Source: an uncultured Phascolarctobacterium sp.
GTDB taxonomy: Bacteria; Bacillota; Negativicutes; Acidaminococcales; Acidaminococcaceae
Assembly (NCBI GenBank): GCA_900552005.1
Contig: URXU01000003.1
Coordinates: 62,001-126,000 of the forward strand
Length of the DNA stretch: 64,000 nucleotides
Direction of reading: 5' to 3'
Part shown: positions 42,216 through 51,484 of the stretch, one piece after another
How the letters are laid out: each line of letters opens with the position of its first letter
Numbering within the stretch: the stretch's first letter is position 1
The notes under the pieces: model-generated
Seen by the model: only the letters and a program-made list of their open reading frames with translations
The model's database searches: none
Told to the model about the DNA's origin: nothing
Made by a program: the position numbers and the translations under genes

Positions 42216-43094
42216 TTAAAATAACGGTTTGGCGTTTCCGTCCTTAGGCTTTTTCATATTTTTGATACGCAGACTGACTATAACATCTTCACCATCAACA
42301 GTTTGCTCCATATTTACGGGAATGCCTACATCTTTAATGGCATTAACAACCTGTTTGATACTATTTAAATAAATACGTACATCATTAACGATAACCAGGC
42401 GCTTTTTCTTTTCCTGTTTCTTATCAGCCAGCATTTTTTCAATATAATTTTCTGTCTGACGTACACTGTAACCATTATCAATCACAGCAGTTAAAACCTG
42501 CACCTGTTTTTCTTCATCGTCAAGTTTTAGCAAAGCTCTGGCATGACGTTCACTTAAATTGGCTTCTACAAGAATTTTACGAATGCGGTCAGAAAGACGC
42601 AGCAAACGCAATTTATTGGCAATGGTGGACTGTTTTTTGCCAACTCTTGCAGCCATAGCCTCCTGAGTAATATGAAACTGCTGCATTAATTTTTCATACC
42701 CTTCAGCTTCCTCCAGAAAATGCAGGTCTTCACGCTGAAGATTTTCAATTAAAGCTATTTCAGCAATTTGCTGAGAAGTATATTCACTGATAATAACAGG
42801 CACTTCCTGCAGTTCAGCCATTTTAGACGCCCTAAGACGGCGTTCACCGGCAATAAGCATATAACGGCCGTTTTCAGCAGGCGCAACCAGCAGCGGTTGC
42901 AATACACCATACTGGGCAATTGAAGCGGCTAAGTCACGCAACGCTTCTTCATCAAAAGTTTTACGCGGCTGATAAGGATTGGGAAAAATTTTATCAATGG
43001 CGATTTTTACTACCTTGACCTCACTAATTAAGTTGCCGTTGCTAATAATACCGCAATCTGTATCAAGTACAGAAAATCCATCATCCACAAACAT
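42216..43094 (-). CDS. noc: Nucleoid occlusion protein Noc (ParB paralogue)
   Basis: A 292-aa ParB-like protein with the CTP-binding motifs NPYQPRKTFDEE and GERRLRASK, the LIENLQREDLHFLEEAEGY segment and a helix-turn-helix (TQEAMAARVGKKQSTIANKLRLL). Its position after rsmG and its lower similarity to the parB product fit Noc, which binds other sites (NBS) and keeps the divisome off the nucleoid. The N terminus, however, lacks a clear amphipathic membrane-binding helix. No NBS site was identified. AAGGAGG precedes the ATG. Confidence 0.85.
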   Translation of the reverse strand: MFVDDGFSVLDTDCGIISNGNLISEVKVVKIAIDKIFPNPYQPRKTFDEEALRDLAASIAQYGVLQPLLVAPAENGRYMLIAGERRLRASKMAELQEVPVIISEYTSQQIAEIALIENLQREDLHFLEEAEGYEKLMQQFHITQEAMAARVGKKQSTIANKLRLLRLSDRIRKILVEANLSERHARALLKLDDEEKQVQVLTAVIDNGYSVRQTENYIEKMLADKKQEKKKRLVIVNDVRIYLNSIKQVVNAIKDVGIPVNMEQTVDGEDVIVSLRIKNMKKPKDGNAKPLF

Positions 43095-43096
43095 GT

Positions 43097-43828
43097 TTAT
43101 CCTCCTTGCCTGCTGCCTAAAGGCTGCTTTTCCGGTGTACCTGCCTTACGCGGATACTGAGCCGGAGTATTTTTAATCTTTTTGATTCTGATTATCGCTC
43201 TGCCATCGTCCAGTCCCGGTAATTTAACCGGTTCACTGCTCAGAAGCTGTCCTCCCAAAATTTTAACGGCAGCAGTCCCTTCCCGCAGCTCTTCAGCATA
43301 TTTGCTGCCTTTTAAGGCTATGAACAAACCGCTTTTTTTAACTAAAGGCAGACAGTATTCTGCCAAAACGCTCAATCTTGCTACAGCTCTGGCCGTAACA
43401 ATATCATATGCTTCACGATGTTTTTTATTGCGTCCGGCATCTTCGGCTCTGGCATGTTCGCAGCTGATATCAGCAAGCTGCAGCTCATTGATAACCTGTT
43501 CCAAAAATTTTAAGCGTTTACCAAGAGAATCAATTAATACTACTTTCAGTTCTGGACAGTAAATTTTCAGCGGTACGCCAGGAAATCCGGCGCCGGTACC
43601 AATATCTGCCAAAACCTTTCCTTCCCGCATGGATGGTTCATAAGCCAGCAGAGAATCTATCATATGTTTGACAGCCACTTCTTTCGGTTCCGTAATAGCC
43701 GTCAGATTCATTACTTTATTCGTCTCCACAAGCATTTCATAATATCTGCTGAACTGCTGCAACTGCTGCGCGGAAAAAGCTAAGCCTGCTTGCGCACCTT
43801 TGGCAGCCAGAATGTCTGCAAATTCCAT
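43097..43828 (-). CDS. rsmG: 16S rRNA (guanine-N7) methyltransferase RsmG (GidB)
   Basis: A 243-aa SAM enzyme modifying G527 of 16S rRNA. The SAM-binding motif DIGTGAGFPGVPLKI, MNLTAIT, IDSLGKRLKFL and DIVTARAVARL are all present. Its ATG overlaps the mnmG stop (TAATG); the noc start lies 2 nt after its stop. Confidence 0.95.
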   Translation of the reverse strand: MEFADILAAKGAQAGLAFSAQQLQQFSRYYEMLVETNKVMNLTAITEPKEVAVKHMIDSLLAYEPSMREGKVLADIGTGAGFPGVPLKIYCPELKVVLIDSLGKRLKFLEQVINELQLADISCEHARAEDAGRNKKHREAYDIVTARAVARLSVLAEYCLPLVKKSGLFIALKGSKYAEELREGTAAVKILGGQLLSSEPVKLPGLDDGRAIIRIKKIKNTPAQYPRKAGTPEKQPLGSRQGG

Positions 43829-45708
43829 TACTCCTGTTCCTTTCGGCGTTTTACTTCCAAAGCAATCATCAGTACATTAATATCAGCCGGCGATACGCCG
43901 CTGATTCTTGAAGCCTGACCAATCGAAGACGGCTGTACTTTTGCCAGTTTTTCAGCGGCTTCGGCTGAAAGTTCCTTAATTGCATGATAATCAATATCAG
44001 CAGGAATTTTTTTATTTTCCAATTTTAAAGCTCTTTCGACTTCCTGACGCTGTTTAACAATATAGCCCTCATACTTGGCATGAATTTCTGCCTGTTCCGC
44101 AACCTGAGCCGGTAAGCACGGCAAAGCAAAAGCCTGCTGCAGCTTGGCATAGGTTACTTCCTTGCGGCGCAGCAGTTCCAAAAGATTAATGCCGCTGCGC
44201 AAAGGTGTCGTTCCCATAGCCGCCAGCTTAGCATTATTTTCTTCTGTAGGCGCAATATTCAGCTTGGCTAATTCAGATAAAGTACGCTCCAATGCATCTC
44301 TTTTGGCACAGAATTTTGCATAACGCTCATCATCAACCAGACCAATATCGCGTCCTAACTGGGTCAAGCGCAGATCAGCATTATCTTGACGCAGCAAAAG
44401 GCGATATTCCGCACGTGAGGTCATCATTCTGTACGGCTCATGCGTTCCTTTAGTAACCAAATCGTCAATCAATACCCCAATATAAGCCTGATCACGACGC
44501 AGCACTACTGGCTCATGGCCATTAATCTTACGCATAGCATTAATACCGGCCATCAAGCCCTGTGCAGCAGCTTCTTCATAGCCGCTGGTACCATTGGACT
44601 GCCCCGCCGAAAACAGGCCGCTGATACCTTTATGCTCTAACGAAGGCTTCAGCTGCAGCGGATCCAGACAATCATAATCAATGGCATAACCGGCACGCAT
44701 CATTTTGCAATGTTCCAGACCGGGAATAGTCTGCATAAACTGCAGCTGAATATGAGCCGGCAGCGAAGAACTCATTCCCTGTACATACATTTCATTTGTA
44801 TGAATACCTTCAGGTTCAATAAACAGCTGATGACGTTCCTTATCGGCAAAGCGCACCAGTTTGGATTCTATGGAAGGACAGTAACGCGGTCCGACGCCTT
44901 CAATCATACCATTAAACATCCCGGATAAATGCAAATTATCCCTGATAATTTTGTGGGTTGCCGCATTAGTATAGCTCAGCCAGCAAGGCACCTGATTTCT
45001 TTCCTGAATATCACTAATAAAGGAAAAATTACGGGTAATAGCATCACCATACTGAGGTTCCATTTTGCTGTAATCTAAGCTTCTGGCATCAAGACGTGCC
45101 GGAGTTCCCGTTTTAAACCGCATAAGCTCAATACCGTTTGCCAGTAAAGATGCACTTAATTTAGTTGCGCTGCGCAGACCATTAGGTCCGCATTCATAAT
45201 TAACCTGGCCGTAAACAATACGCCCGCGCAGATAAGTACCGGTAGCAAGAATGACGCATTTCGCTTCAAAAATTTCTCCGGTTTCCGCTTCCACACCGAT
45301 TACTTCACCGTTTTCAACCAACAGTTTATCAATCATCAGCTGCTTGAGCTCCAGATTTTCCTGATGCTCAATGATCTCTTTCATTAACGTATGATAAAAA
45401 GGCTTATCTTCCTGACCACGCAAAGCGTGAACCGCATATCCTTTGCCAGTATTCAGCATACGCATCTGAATGCAGGCCTTATCTGCGCTGATGCCCATCT
45501 GTCCGCCCAAAGCATCAATCTCACGCACTAAATGCCCTTTGGCCGGTCCGCCAATTGACGGATTACAGGGCATTAAAGCCACATTATCCAGAGATAAAGT
45601 GGCCAGCAGTGTCTTACCGCCCAGTCTTGCGGCTGCCAGTGCAGCTTCCACACCTGCATGACCGGCGCCTACAACGATAACATCAAACTTATCTGTAATA
45701 TATCCCAT
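43828..45708 (-). CDS. mnmG: tRNA uridine-5-carboxymethylaminomethyl modification enzyme MnmG (GidA)
   Basis: A 626-aa FAD enzyme acting with MnmE on U34 of several tRNAs. FAD motif VVGAGHAGVEAALAAARLG (residues 10-28), the NPSIGGPAKGHLVREIDALGG block, and the C-terminal YEGYIVKQRQEVER region are present. Start at 45708, after AGGATTG, gives the normal length; a longer frame overlaps mnmE. Confidence 0.96.
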   Translation of the reverse strand: MGYITDKFDVIVVGAGHAGVEAALAAARLGGKTLLATLSLDNVALMPCNPSIGGPAKGHLVREIDALGGQMGISADKACIQMRMLNTGKGYAVHALRGQEDKPFYHTLMKEIIEHQENLELKQLMIDKLLVENGEVIGVEAETGEIFEAKCVILATGTYLRGRIVYGQVNYECGPNGLRSATKLSASLLANGIELMRFKTGTPARLDARSLDYSKMEPQYGDAITRNFSFISDIQERNQVPCWLSYTNAATHKIIRDNLHLSGMFNGMIEGVGPRYCPSIESKLVRFADKERHQLFIEPEGIHTNEMYVQGMSSSLPAHIQLQFMQTIPGLEHCKMMRAGYAIDYDCLDPLQLKPSLEHKGISGLFSAGQSNGTSGYEEAAAQGLMAGINAMRKINGHEPVVLRRDQAYIGVLIDDLVTKGTHEPYRMMTSRAEYRLLLRQDNADLRLTQLGRDIGLVDDERYAKFCAKRDALERTLSELAKLNIAPTEENNAKLAAMGTTPLRSGINLLELLRRKEVTYAKLQQAFALPCLPAQVAEQAEIHAKYEGYIVKQRQEVERALKLENKKIPADIDYHAIKELSAEAAEKLAKVQPSSIGQASRISGVSPADINVLMIALEVKRRKEQE

Positions 45709-45725
45709 ACTTTTCAATCCTAATC

Positions 45726-47105
45726 CTATTTGCCAATACAAAAACGGGCAAAGATTTCATTAATAATTTCATCCTGAACTGTATCGCCGGTAATCTCACC
45801 TAATAAATCAATGGCATTGCGCACATCAATGACAATACAGTCATAAGGCAATCTTTCTCTGGCAGCTCGCTGCGCATCATGCAGAGACTGTAAAGCCTGA
45901 CGCAGCAATTCCTCATGACGGGCGCTTTGTACATATACGCCGTCGCTTAAAGTTCCCTCACTGCCATAAACATAATTTTTAAGCCATTCAGTGAATTTAT
46001 CCAGCCCTTCAGCAGTTTTGGCAGAAAGAGCCATTACTTTATCAGTACCAAAACGCTGCTGCAGCTGCTGCATATTACCGGTAATATTAAGATCACTCTT
46101 ATTTACTATTATAACACAGGGTTTTTCTGCGGCGGCTTTTAAAATTTCTTCGTCTTCAGCAGTGAGCCCTTCCGAACCATCAACTACACAAATAACCAGC
46201 TCCGCATCCTGCAGCAGCTGCCTGCTCTTTTCCACGCCAATCTGCTCTACATAATCTTCCGTTTTGCGAATACCTGCGGTATCAGCCAAAACAAGAGGCA
46301 CCCCGTCTAAAAGCAGCTGCTCTTCAATTACATCACGGGTGGTGCCGGCATATTCAGATACTATAGCCCGGTCTTCCTGCAGCAAAGCATTAAGTAAACT
46401 TGATTTACCGACATTAGGACGGCCAACAATTGCCGTGCGCAGGCCTTCACGCAGAATTTTGCCTGTATGCGCATGTTCCAGCAGCTGCTCAATTTTTACG
46501 CAGGAAGCATTTATACAGTCTGACACAGTACCAAAAGTAACATCCTCAATATCTTCTTCCGGATAATCTATGACAGCTTCCAGATTAATAACCACGTCCA
46601 GCAAGCCCTTACGCAGAAGACGCAGCACCGCAGCCAGTTGTCCATCCTGCTGCCGCACTGCCAATTTTAAAGAAGCTTCGCTGCGGGATCTGATAATATC
46701 CATAACAGCTTCTGCCTGAGTCAAATCAATACGACCATTTAAAAAAGCACGCTTAGTAAATTCTCCCGCTTCGGCAGGACGTGCACCATTTTGATAAGTA
46801 AGTGCCAAAATCTTCTTTAAGGACTGAATCCCACCGTGGCACTGAAACTCAACTACATCTTCTGCCGTATAAGAATGGGGCGCACGCATATATACGCACA
46901 GCACTTCATCCACCAGGCTGCCGTCCTGATCGGCGACATGCCCGTAAACTAAGGTATGATGCGGATATTCCGCCATTTTTTTACCGGAACGAGCCCGGAA
47001 GATTTTATCTGCTACTGCCAACGCGTCAACACCGCTGACACGCACAATACCCACGGCACCTTCGCCCAAAGCAGTAATAACGGCACTGATTGTATCTTCA
47101 GCCAC
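45726..47105 (-). CDS. mnmE: tRNA modification GTPase MnmE (TrmE)
   Basis: A 459-aa K+-dependent GTPase: N-terminal tetrahydrofolate-binding domain, GTPase domain with G1 GRPNVGKSSLLNAL, G2 TTRDV, G3 DTAGI, G4 NKSD, and the C-terminal FCIGK that provides the essential cysteine. The start is GTG at 47105, with GGAGG before it; this gives the usual length. A hairpin with a weak T run precedes it. Confidence 0.96.
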   Translation of the reverse strand: MAEDTISAVITALGEGAVGIVRVSGVDALAVADKIFRARSGKKMAEYPHHTLVYGHVADQDGSLVDEVLCVYMRAPHSYTAEDVVEFQCHGGIQSLKKILALTYQNGARPAEAGEFTKRAFLNGRIDLTQAEAVMDIIRSRSEASLKLAVRQQDGQLAAVLRLLRKGLLDVVINLEAVIDYPEEDIEDVTFGTVSDCINASCVKIEQLLEHAHTGKILREGLRTAIVGRPNVGKSSLLNALLQEDRAIVSEYAGTTRDVIEEQLLLDGVPLVLADTAGIRKTEDYVEQIGVEKSRQLLQDAELVICVVDGSEGLTAEDEEILKAAAEKPCVIIVNKSDLNITGNMQQLQQRFGTDKVMALSAKTAEGLDKFTEWLKNYVYGSEGTLSDGVYVQSARHEELLRQALQSLHDAQRAARERLPYDCIVIDVRNAIDLLGEITGDTVQDEIINEIFARFCIGK

Positions 47106-47129
47106 TTTCCTCCATCCTCCTTTAAAAGA

Positions 47130-47163
47130 TAAACCCAGTAAAATCTTACTCTTACTGGGTTTA
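47130..47163 (-). terminator. Hairpin between jag and mnmE (possible partial terminator)
   Basis: Stem TAAACCCAGTAA / TTACTGGGTTTA with a 10-nt loop followed by TCTTTT on the minus strand. It probably tunes read-through from the ribosomal/yidC side into mnmE. Confidence 0.6.
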
Positions 47164-47170
47164 AAAGACA

Positions 47171-47950
47171 TTATTTTTTTAATTCGATTACTACGTGACG
47201 GTGCGGTTCATCACCCTCGCTCAACGTAGTCACACGACGGTCACCCTGTAAAGCCATATGAATGATTTTGCGTTCATGGGGATTCATCGGTTCAAGAGCC
47301 ACACGCTCACCGGTGCGTTTTACTTTATCAGCAAGTCTGTTTGCCAGACGAGTCAAGGTTTCTACCCGGCGGTCACGATAATCTTCCACATCAATAATCA
47401 CGCGGACACGGTCAGCGCTGTTCTTATTGGCAACAAGATTAGTGAGATATTGTAAAGCATCCAGAGTCTGGCCATGTTTACCGATTAAAATGCCCATATC
47501 ATCACCATGCAGTTTAAAAGTAACGCTGCCGTCATTTTTATTGATAAATTTTTCCATTGCCACCTCAATCTTCATGGCAGTGAAAATCTTCTGCAAAAAT
47601 TCTTTAGCTTTAGCAATTGCCTCATCATTAACCGCATATTTTTTCGGTTCACGTACAGCAACTTCCGCAGTCTGTTCAGCAGCTTCCTCTTCAGCGGGTT
47701 CTTCTGCCTGAGGCACTTCCGGCATGGCTACAGTTACAGTTTCCTCGGTATAAACTACTTCTTCTACCACGGCTTCTGCTTCCTTAACAGTAACACGTAC
47801 CTTGGCATCCTTACGGCCAATTCCCAAAAAGCCTTTTTTTGCTTCCTGCAGAACCTCTACTTCTGCCTGCTCGGCAGCAATATTTAATTCTTGCAGAGCT
47901 GCGGCAACGGCTTCTTCTACACTTTTGCCAGTTTTCTCCACAAAAGTCAT
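47171..47950 (-). CDS. khpB: RNA-binding protein KhpB (Jag/SpoIIIJ-associated)
   Basis: A 259-aa protein: Jag-N domain (MTFVEKTGKSVEEAVAAALQ, KKGFLGIGRKDAKV), an acidic linker rich in E and A (about 60-100), a KH domain (GILIGKHGQTLDALQYLTNL) and an R3H domain (PMNPHERKIIHMALQ). It works with KhpA as a global RNA chaperone. The ATG at 47950 (AGGAG 9 nt upstream) is preferred over a TTG three codons earlier. Confidence 0.93.
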   Translation of the reverse strand: MTFVEKTGKSVEEAVAAALQELNIAAEQAEVEVLQEAKKGFLGIGRKDAKVRVTVKEAEAVVEEVVYTEETVTVAMPEVPQAEEPAEEEAAEQTAEVAVREPKKYAVNDEAIAKAKEFLQKIFTAMKIEVAMEKFINKNDGSVTFKLHGDDMGILIGKHGQTLDALQYLTNLVANKNSADRVRVIIDVEDYRDRRVETLTRLANRLADKVKRTGERVALEPMNPHERKIIHMALQGDRRVTTLSEGDEPHRHVVIELKK

Positions 47951-47971
47951 TTTAAACAACTCCTAATTCAG

Positions 47972-48601
47972 TTATTTACCAGCAGCTTTATTCATCAAAG
48001 CCTGCTGTCCAATCTGCATAATGTTCATTACAACCCAGTAAATAACCAGGCCGGCAGGGAAATTCAAGCTGATATAGCCGATAAAAAGCGGCATGAAATA
48101 CAGCATAATCTTATTTTGCGGACTGGAAGTATCCGGCATAGTCTGTTTAGACTGAATAAAAGTAGTTAAAGCAGACAGTACCGGCAGAATATACATAGGA
48201 TCCGGATTGGAAATGCTTTCCATCCATAAAAAATTGGAAGGACCGGCATAGCTGAAATCACGAATACCATAGAAAATACCGATCATGATCGGCATTTGCA
48301 CCAGCAGCGGCAAGCAGCCTGCCAGCGGATTTACACCTTCATTTTTATAAAGATTAGCCAGTTCCATATTCAGACGCTGTTTATCGTCCTTATATTTTTC
48401 CTGGAGTTCTTTCATCTTAGGCTGAATACTCATCATTGCCTTGGTAGACTCAATTTGTTTTTTGGTCAGCGGATATAAGATCAGTTTGACAATGATCGTC
48501 ATAATGACAATGGCCAGACCGTAGCTCGGCACACCCAGCATATTTGTAAGGCCATAAAGGAAAGTAATGACCTGCTGCACAATATTACTCAGAAAATCCA
48601 A
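47972..48601 (-). CDS. yidC: Membrane protein insertase YidC (short form)
   Basis: A 209-aa insertase with five hydrophobic segments, the motif YPLTKKQIESTKAM and PLLVQMPIMIGIFYGIRDF. It lacks the large periplasmic domain of enterobacterial YidC and a lipobox. Start at TTG (48601), since AAGGAG lies 7 nt upstream; a TTG nine codons earlier has no ribosome site. It is followed by khpB 21 nt later. Confidence 0.92.
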   Translation of the reverse strand: MDFLSNIVQQVITFLYGLTNMLGVPSYGLAIVIMTIIVKLILYPLTKKQIESTKAMMSIQPKMKELQEKYKDDKQRLNMELANLYKNEGVNPLAGCLPLLVQMPIMIGIFYGIRDFSYAGPSNFLWMESISNPDPMYILPVLSALTTFIQSKQTMPDTSSPQNKIMLYFMPLFIGYISLNFPAGLVIYWVVMNIMQIGQQALMNKAAGK

Positions 48602-48656
48602 GATATCACTCCTTATATTGACTATCAAAAGTAGTTAAACCGTATAAACTAAACTG

Positions 48657-48866
48657 TTATTCGACAGGATCATATCCTCCCGGATGAAAAGGATGACATT
48701 TAGATAAGCGCTTTATCGTCATCCAGGTGCCTTTTAAAACACCCTTTTTGGCAATCGCTTCAATAGCATAAGCCGAACAAGTAGGATAAAACCTACAGGT
48801 TGGCGGAAAAAGCGGAGAAATAAATAATTGATACATTCTGATGACCAGGATCAGAATCTTGCCCAT
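48657..48866 (-). CDS. yidD: Membrane protein insertion efficiency factor YidD
   Basis: A 69-aa protein with the YidD pattern PTCRFYPTCSAYAIEAIAKKG and CHPFHPGGYDPV; it aids YidC insertion at the inner membrane. 12 nt after rnpA. Confidence 0.95.
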   Translation of the reverse strand: MGKILILVIRMYQLFISPLFPPTCRFYPTCSAYAIEAIAKKGVLKGTWMTIKRLSKCHPFHPGGYDPVE

Positions 48867-48878
48867 TTTATTTACACC

Positions 48879-49238
48879 TTACTCTTGTAATAATGCTGCT
48901 CTTTTAGCAAGTCTTAAAAAAACACGTTCAAAAGTCTTAAAATCAGCCTTTGCCAGTTTACGGCGGGCTACCCAAACAATATGATAACCTTTTTTCAGCT
49001 CGGGCTTATGAAGACGGAACACCTCACGCATCAGACGTTTCATTCTGTTGCGCACTACCGCACAGCCCAGCTTTTTGCCGACAGCCATACCTATCTTAAT
49101 ATCTTCTCCCTGTTTTGGCAGCAGATAAAAAACAGACATGCCGTCAACAACTGACCGCCCTTTGTTATAGACGACCTGAAAACTTTTTTTTGATTTTAAC
49201 CGATTAATTTTCGAAAATGAATAAAATTTTTTCTGCAT
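48879..49238 (-). CDS. rnpA: Ribonuclease P protein component
   Basis: A 119-aa basic protein of RNase P with the family motif RNRMKRLMREVFR and KIGMAVGKKLGCAVVRNR. The start at 49238 (AGGTG 8 nt upstream) gives the usual length; an extended frame overlaps the attenuator. It follows rpmH through a terminator-like hairpin. Confidence 0.95.
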   Translation of the reverse strand: MQKKFYSFSKINRLKSKKSFQVVYNKGRSVVDGMSVFYLLPKQGEDIKIGMAVGKKLGCAVVRNRMKRLMREVFRLHKPELKKGYHIVWVARRKLAKADFKTFERVFLRLAKRAALLQE

Positions 49239-49261
49239 CAATAGAACACCTACGCGCATGG

Positions 49262-49290
49262 AAAAAATAGGCCACTTGCGCGGCCTATTT
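49262..49290 (-). terminator. Attenuator-like terminator between rpmH and rnpA
   Basis: Stem AAATAGGCC / GGCCTATTT with an 8-nt loop and TTTTTT on the minus strand, 6 nt after the rpmH stop. Most rpmH transcripts would end here, lowering rnpA. Confidence 0.8.
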
Positions 49291-49296
49291 GATAAA

Positions 49297-49431
49297 TTAT
49301 GCAGATAATTTCTTTCTGCCTCTAGCACGTCTTCTTTTGAGAACTTGACGACCGCCCAAAGTTTTCATTCTTTCTCTGAAACCATGGGTTCTTTTTCTTC
49401 TAAGATTGTTAGGTTGAAAAGTACGTTTCAT
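49297..49431 (-). CDS. rpmH: 50S ribosomal protein L34
   Basis: A 44-aa basic protein beginning MKRTFQPNNLRRKR and ending GRKKLSA, the L34 signature. AAGGAGGG lies before the ATG. First gene of the leftward origin-flanking operon; a promoter is present 160 nt upstream. Confidence 0.97.
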   Translation of the reverse strand: MKRTFQPNNLRRKRTHGFRERMKTLGGRQVLKRRRARGRKKLSA

Positions 49432-49448
49432 TGTAAAGTATTCCCTCC

Positions 49449-49724
49449 TTATCCACCGCGAATTTTATCAAATTCTATGCTTTTGAATTGATAGCTGTTA
49501 ATGGTATGTTAATTCTCTCGCCTGTCATGAGCAGACGATTACTGCGACATAAAATTTGACATAGCTACAGTAATGCAAAGTATTACTAAGATATTATATT
49601 TTAAAATAAAAAGTACGTCAAGTAAAAAAACTTGCAAAATGCCTAATAATTAAGCCAAATAAAAATAGCCTGCAATGCCGAAGCAGCAATTATTTTCGCA
49701 GAAGGATTTGCGAAGTTATCCACA
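49449..49724. promoter_or_regulatory. oriC half 1: DnaA boxes upstream of dnaA
   Basis: Boxes TTATCCACC (49449-49457, 8/9 match) and TTATCCACA (49716-49724, perfect), with AT-rich DNA between (49560-49640). Together with the cluster downstream of dnaA this forms a bipartite origin of the Firmicute type. The unwinding element is not identified. Confidence 0.7.
49593..49621 (-). promoter_or_regulatory. Promoter of rpmH
   Basis: Minus-strand TTGACG (49621-49616), 17-nt spacer, TATAAT (49598-49593). Confidence 0.75.
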
Positions 49725-49736
49725 GTCTGTTAAAAT
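49708..49736 (+). promoter_or_regulatory. Probable dnaA promoter with DnaA box in the spacer
   Basis: TTGCGA (49708-49713), 17-nt spacer, TAAAAT (49731-49736). The perfect DnaA box at 49716-49724 lies within the spacer, so DnaA would repress its own gene. Leader of about 105 nt. Confidence 0.6.
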
Positions 49737-49848
49737 AATAGTGAATAAGTGTAAATAAGGCAGGTACCGTTCGGCTGTGCAGTAAAAAGTATTTTTTACA
49801 GATATATGCCGGCGTTTTATTTTTCATACTTTTAAGAAAGGACAGTAT

Positions 49849-51240
49849 ATGATGAGTTCCTACGATTTCGCAGAAATATGGATGAAATTCAAAGAAAAAT
49901 TTAAGGAATCGGTCAACGAAAAAATCTTTGACATCTGGATCAAACCGATTATCCCCCTGGAAGTAACTGACGAATACTATAAAATAGCCGTCAAAAATAC
50001 TTTCTTTAAAAACATGCTGGAAGAACATTACGCTTCCGTTATTGAAGGTATTCTCTCCGGCATTATGGGACGCAAGATTACACTGATTATCGAAACTATT
50101 GAAGAACCAGCGCCCAGCAACGATTTTAAAGAAACCATCAAGGAAAATCTTCCTTCTCAGACCCACCAGACAGAACTTTTTGATGACCGCCAATCGGAAA
50201 ATACGGAAACTGATCTGGAAAGCAATTTAAATCCACGCTACGTTTTTGAAACCTTCGTTATCGGCAATTCCAATCGCTTTGCCCATGCTGCCGCTCAGGC
50301 TGTAGCCAATAATCCGGCAAACGCCTACAATCCCCTGTTTCTTTACGGCGGTGTAGGTCTTGGCAAAACCCATCTGATGCACGCTATCGGCAACCGCATC
50401 AAACAAAATGATCCCCGTATGAAGGTTCTCTATATTTCCAGTGAAAAATTTACCAATGAAATCGTTAATTCTATCTATAATAAAACCACGGAGGCCTTCC
50501 GTAAAAAATACCGCAACATCGATTGTCTGATTATCGACGATATTCAATTTCTGAAAGGCAAAGAACAGACTCAGGTCGAATTTTTCCATACTTTTAATAC
50601 ATTGTATGAAGCCAACAAACAAATTATTATTTCCAGTGACCGGCTGCCTAAAGAAATTGAAACTCTGGAAGAAAGACTGCGCACCAGGTTCGAATCAGGA
50701 CTGACTGCCGATATCCAGCCGCCAGACCTGGAAACACGCATGGCCATTTTACGCAAAAAAGCATCTACAGACGGCATTGAACTGCCTAACGAAGTCATAA
50801 CTTTACTGGCTACAAATATCACAACCAATATCAGAGAGATTGAAGGCGCCTATACCAAAGTTGTAGCTTATGCATCCTTGATGAACATGCCCATTACTAT
50901 TGAAACGGCCAAAAAAGCTCTGGATGATATGGGTAATGTCGTTAAAACCAAACAAATTACCTTTGACAGTATTACACAAACTGTTTCAGAACATTATCAT
51001 ATTAAACTGGATGAGCTTTTCACCAAAAAACGTACTCAAAATATCGCCTACCCCCGTCAGATTGCCATGTATCTCTGCCGGGAACTGGCAGACATGTCCT
51101 ATCCGCGTATCGGTGAATTGTTCGGCGGCCGTGACCATACAACAGTAATTCATGCTTATGAAAAAATAAGCAAAAACAGTAAATCAGACCCATCACTACA
51201 AAGTGATTTACAAACTCTGATCGAAAAACTAAAACAATAA
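49849..51240 (+). CDS. dnaA: Chromosomal replication initiator DnaA
   Basis: A 463-aa AAA+ initiator: N-terminal domain (about 1-80), linker, AAA+ domain with Walker A YGGVGLGKTHLMHAIG (about 165-180) and Walker B IIDDIQFL, and C-terminal DNA-binding domain with the signature GRDHTTVIHAYEKI. The start is one of two adjacent ATGs, with AAAGGAC upstream. DnaA boxes surround the gene. Confidence 0.98.
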   Translation: MMSSYDFAEIWMKFKEKFKESVNEKIFDIWIKPIIPLEVTDEYYKIAVKNTFFKNMLEEHYASVIEGILSGIMGRKITLIIETIEEPAPSNDFKETIKENLPSQTHQTELFDDRQSENTETDLESNLNPRYVFETFVIGNSNRFAHAAAQAVANNPANAYNPLFLYGGVGLGKTHLMHAIGNRIKQNDPRMKVLYISSEKFTNEIVNSIYNKTTEAFRKKYRNIDCLIIDDIQFLKGKEQTQVEFFHTFNTLYEANKQIIISSDRLPKEIETLEERLRTRFESGLTADIQPPDLETRMAILRKKASTDGIELPNEVITLLATNITTNIREIEGAYTKVVAYASLMNMPITIETAKKALDDMGNVVKTKQITFDSITQTVSEHYHIKLDELFTKKRTQNIAYPRQIAMYLCRELADMSYPRIGELFGGRDHTTVIHAYEKISKNSKSDPSLQSDLQTLIEKLKQ

Positions 51241-51244
51241 AAAG

Positions 51245-51421
51245 TTATCCACAAAAACTGTTGATAACTATACTAAAAACTGTGCATAACTTTTTCTAAA
51301 AGTTGACAACTTTTTACCCTGTAGATTGTGTTAATAATATTTCCCGACTATCAACAGACTTATTTACAACTCTTTTAAGGCATCTATACTGCTTTAAAAC
51401 AGCTTATCCACATTATCAACA
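51245..51421. promoter_or_regulatory. oriC half 2: DnaA-box cluster between dnaA and dnaN
   Basis: Perfect TTATCCACA at 51245-51253 and 51404-51412; variants TGTTGATAA (51259-51267), TGTGCATAA (51281-51289) and TTATCAACA (51413-51421, adjoining a perfect box). The AT-rich DNA between boxes fits an unwinding region. Confidence 0.85.
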
Positions 51422-51484
51422 TACATTACTACTACGTCTACTACGTTTTATAAATAATATCCAGTTATAAAAACAAGGAGGACT

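Noticed and set aside
47106..47171. N-terminal extension of MnmE
   Set aside because: It would cross the hairpin after jag; the GTG at 47105 gives the family length and has GGAGG before it.
49690..50193. Open frame opposite the start of dnaA
   Set aside because: Antisense to dnaA and its promoter, with no ribosome site or family features.
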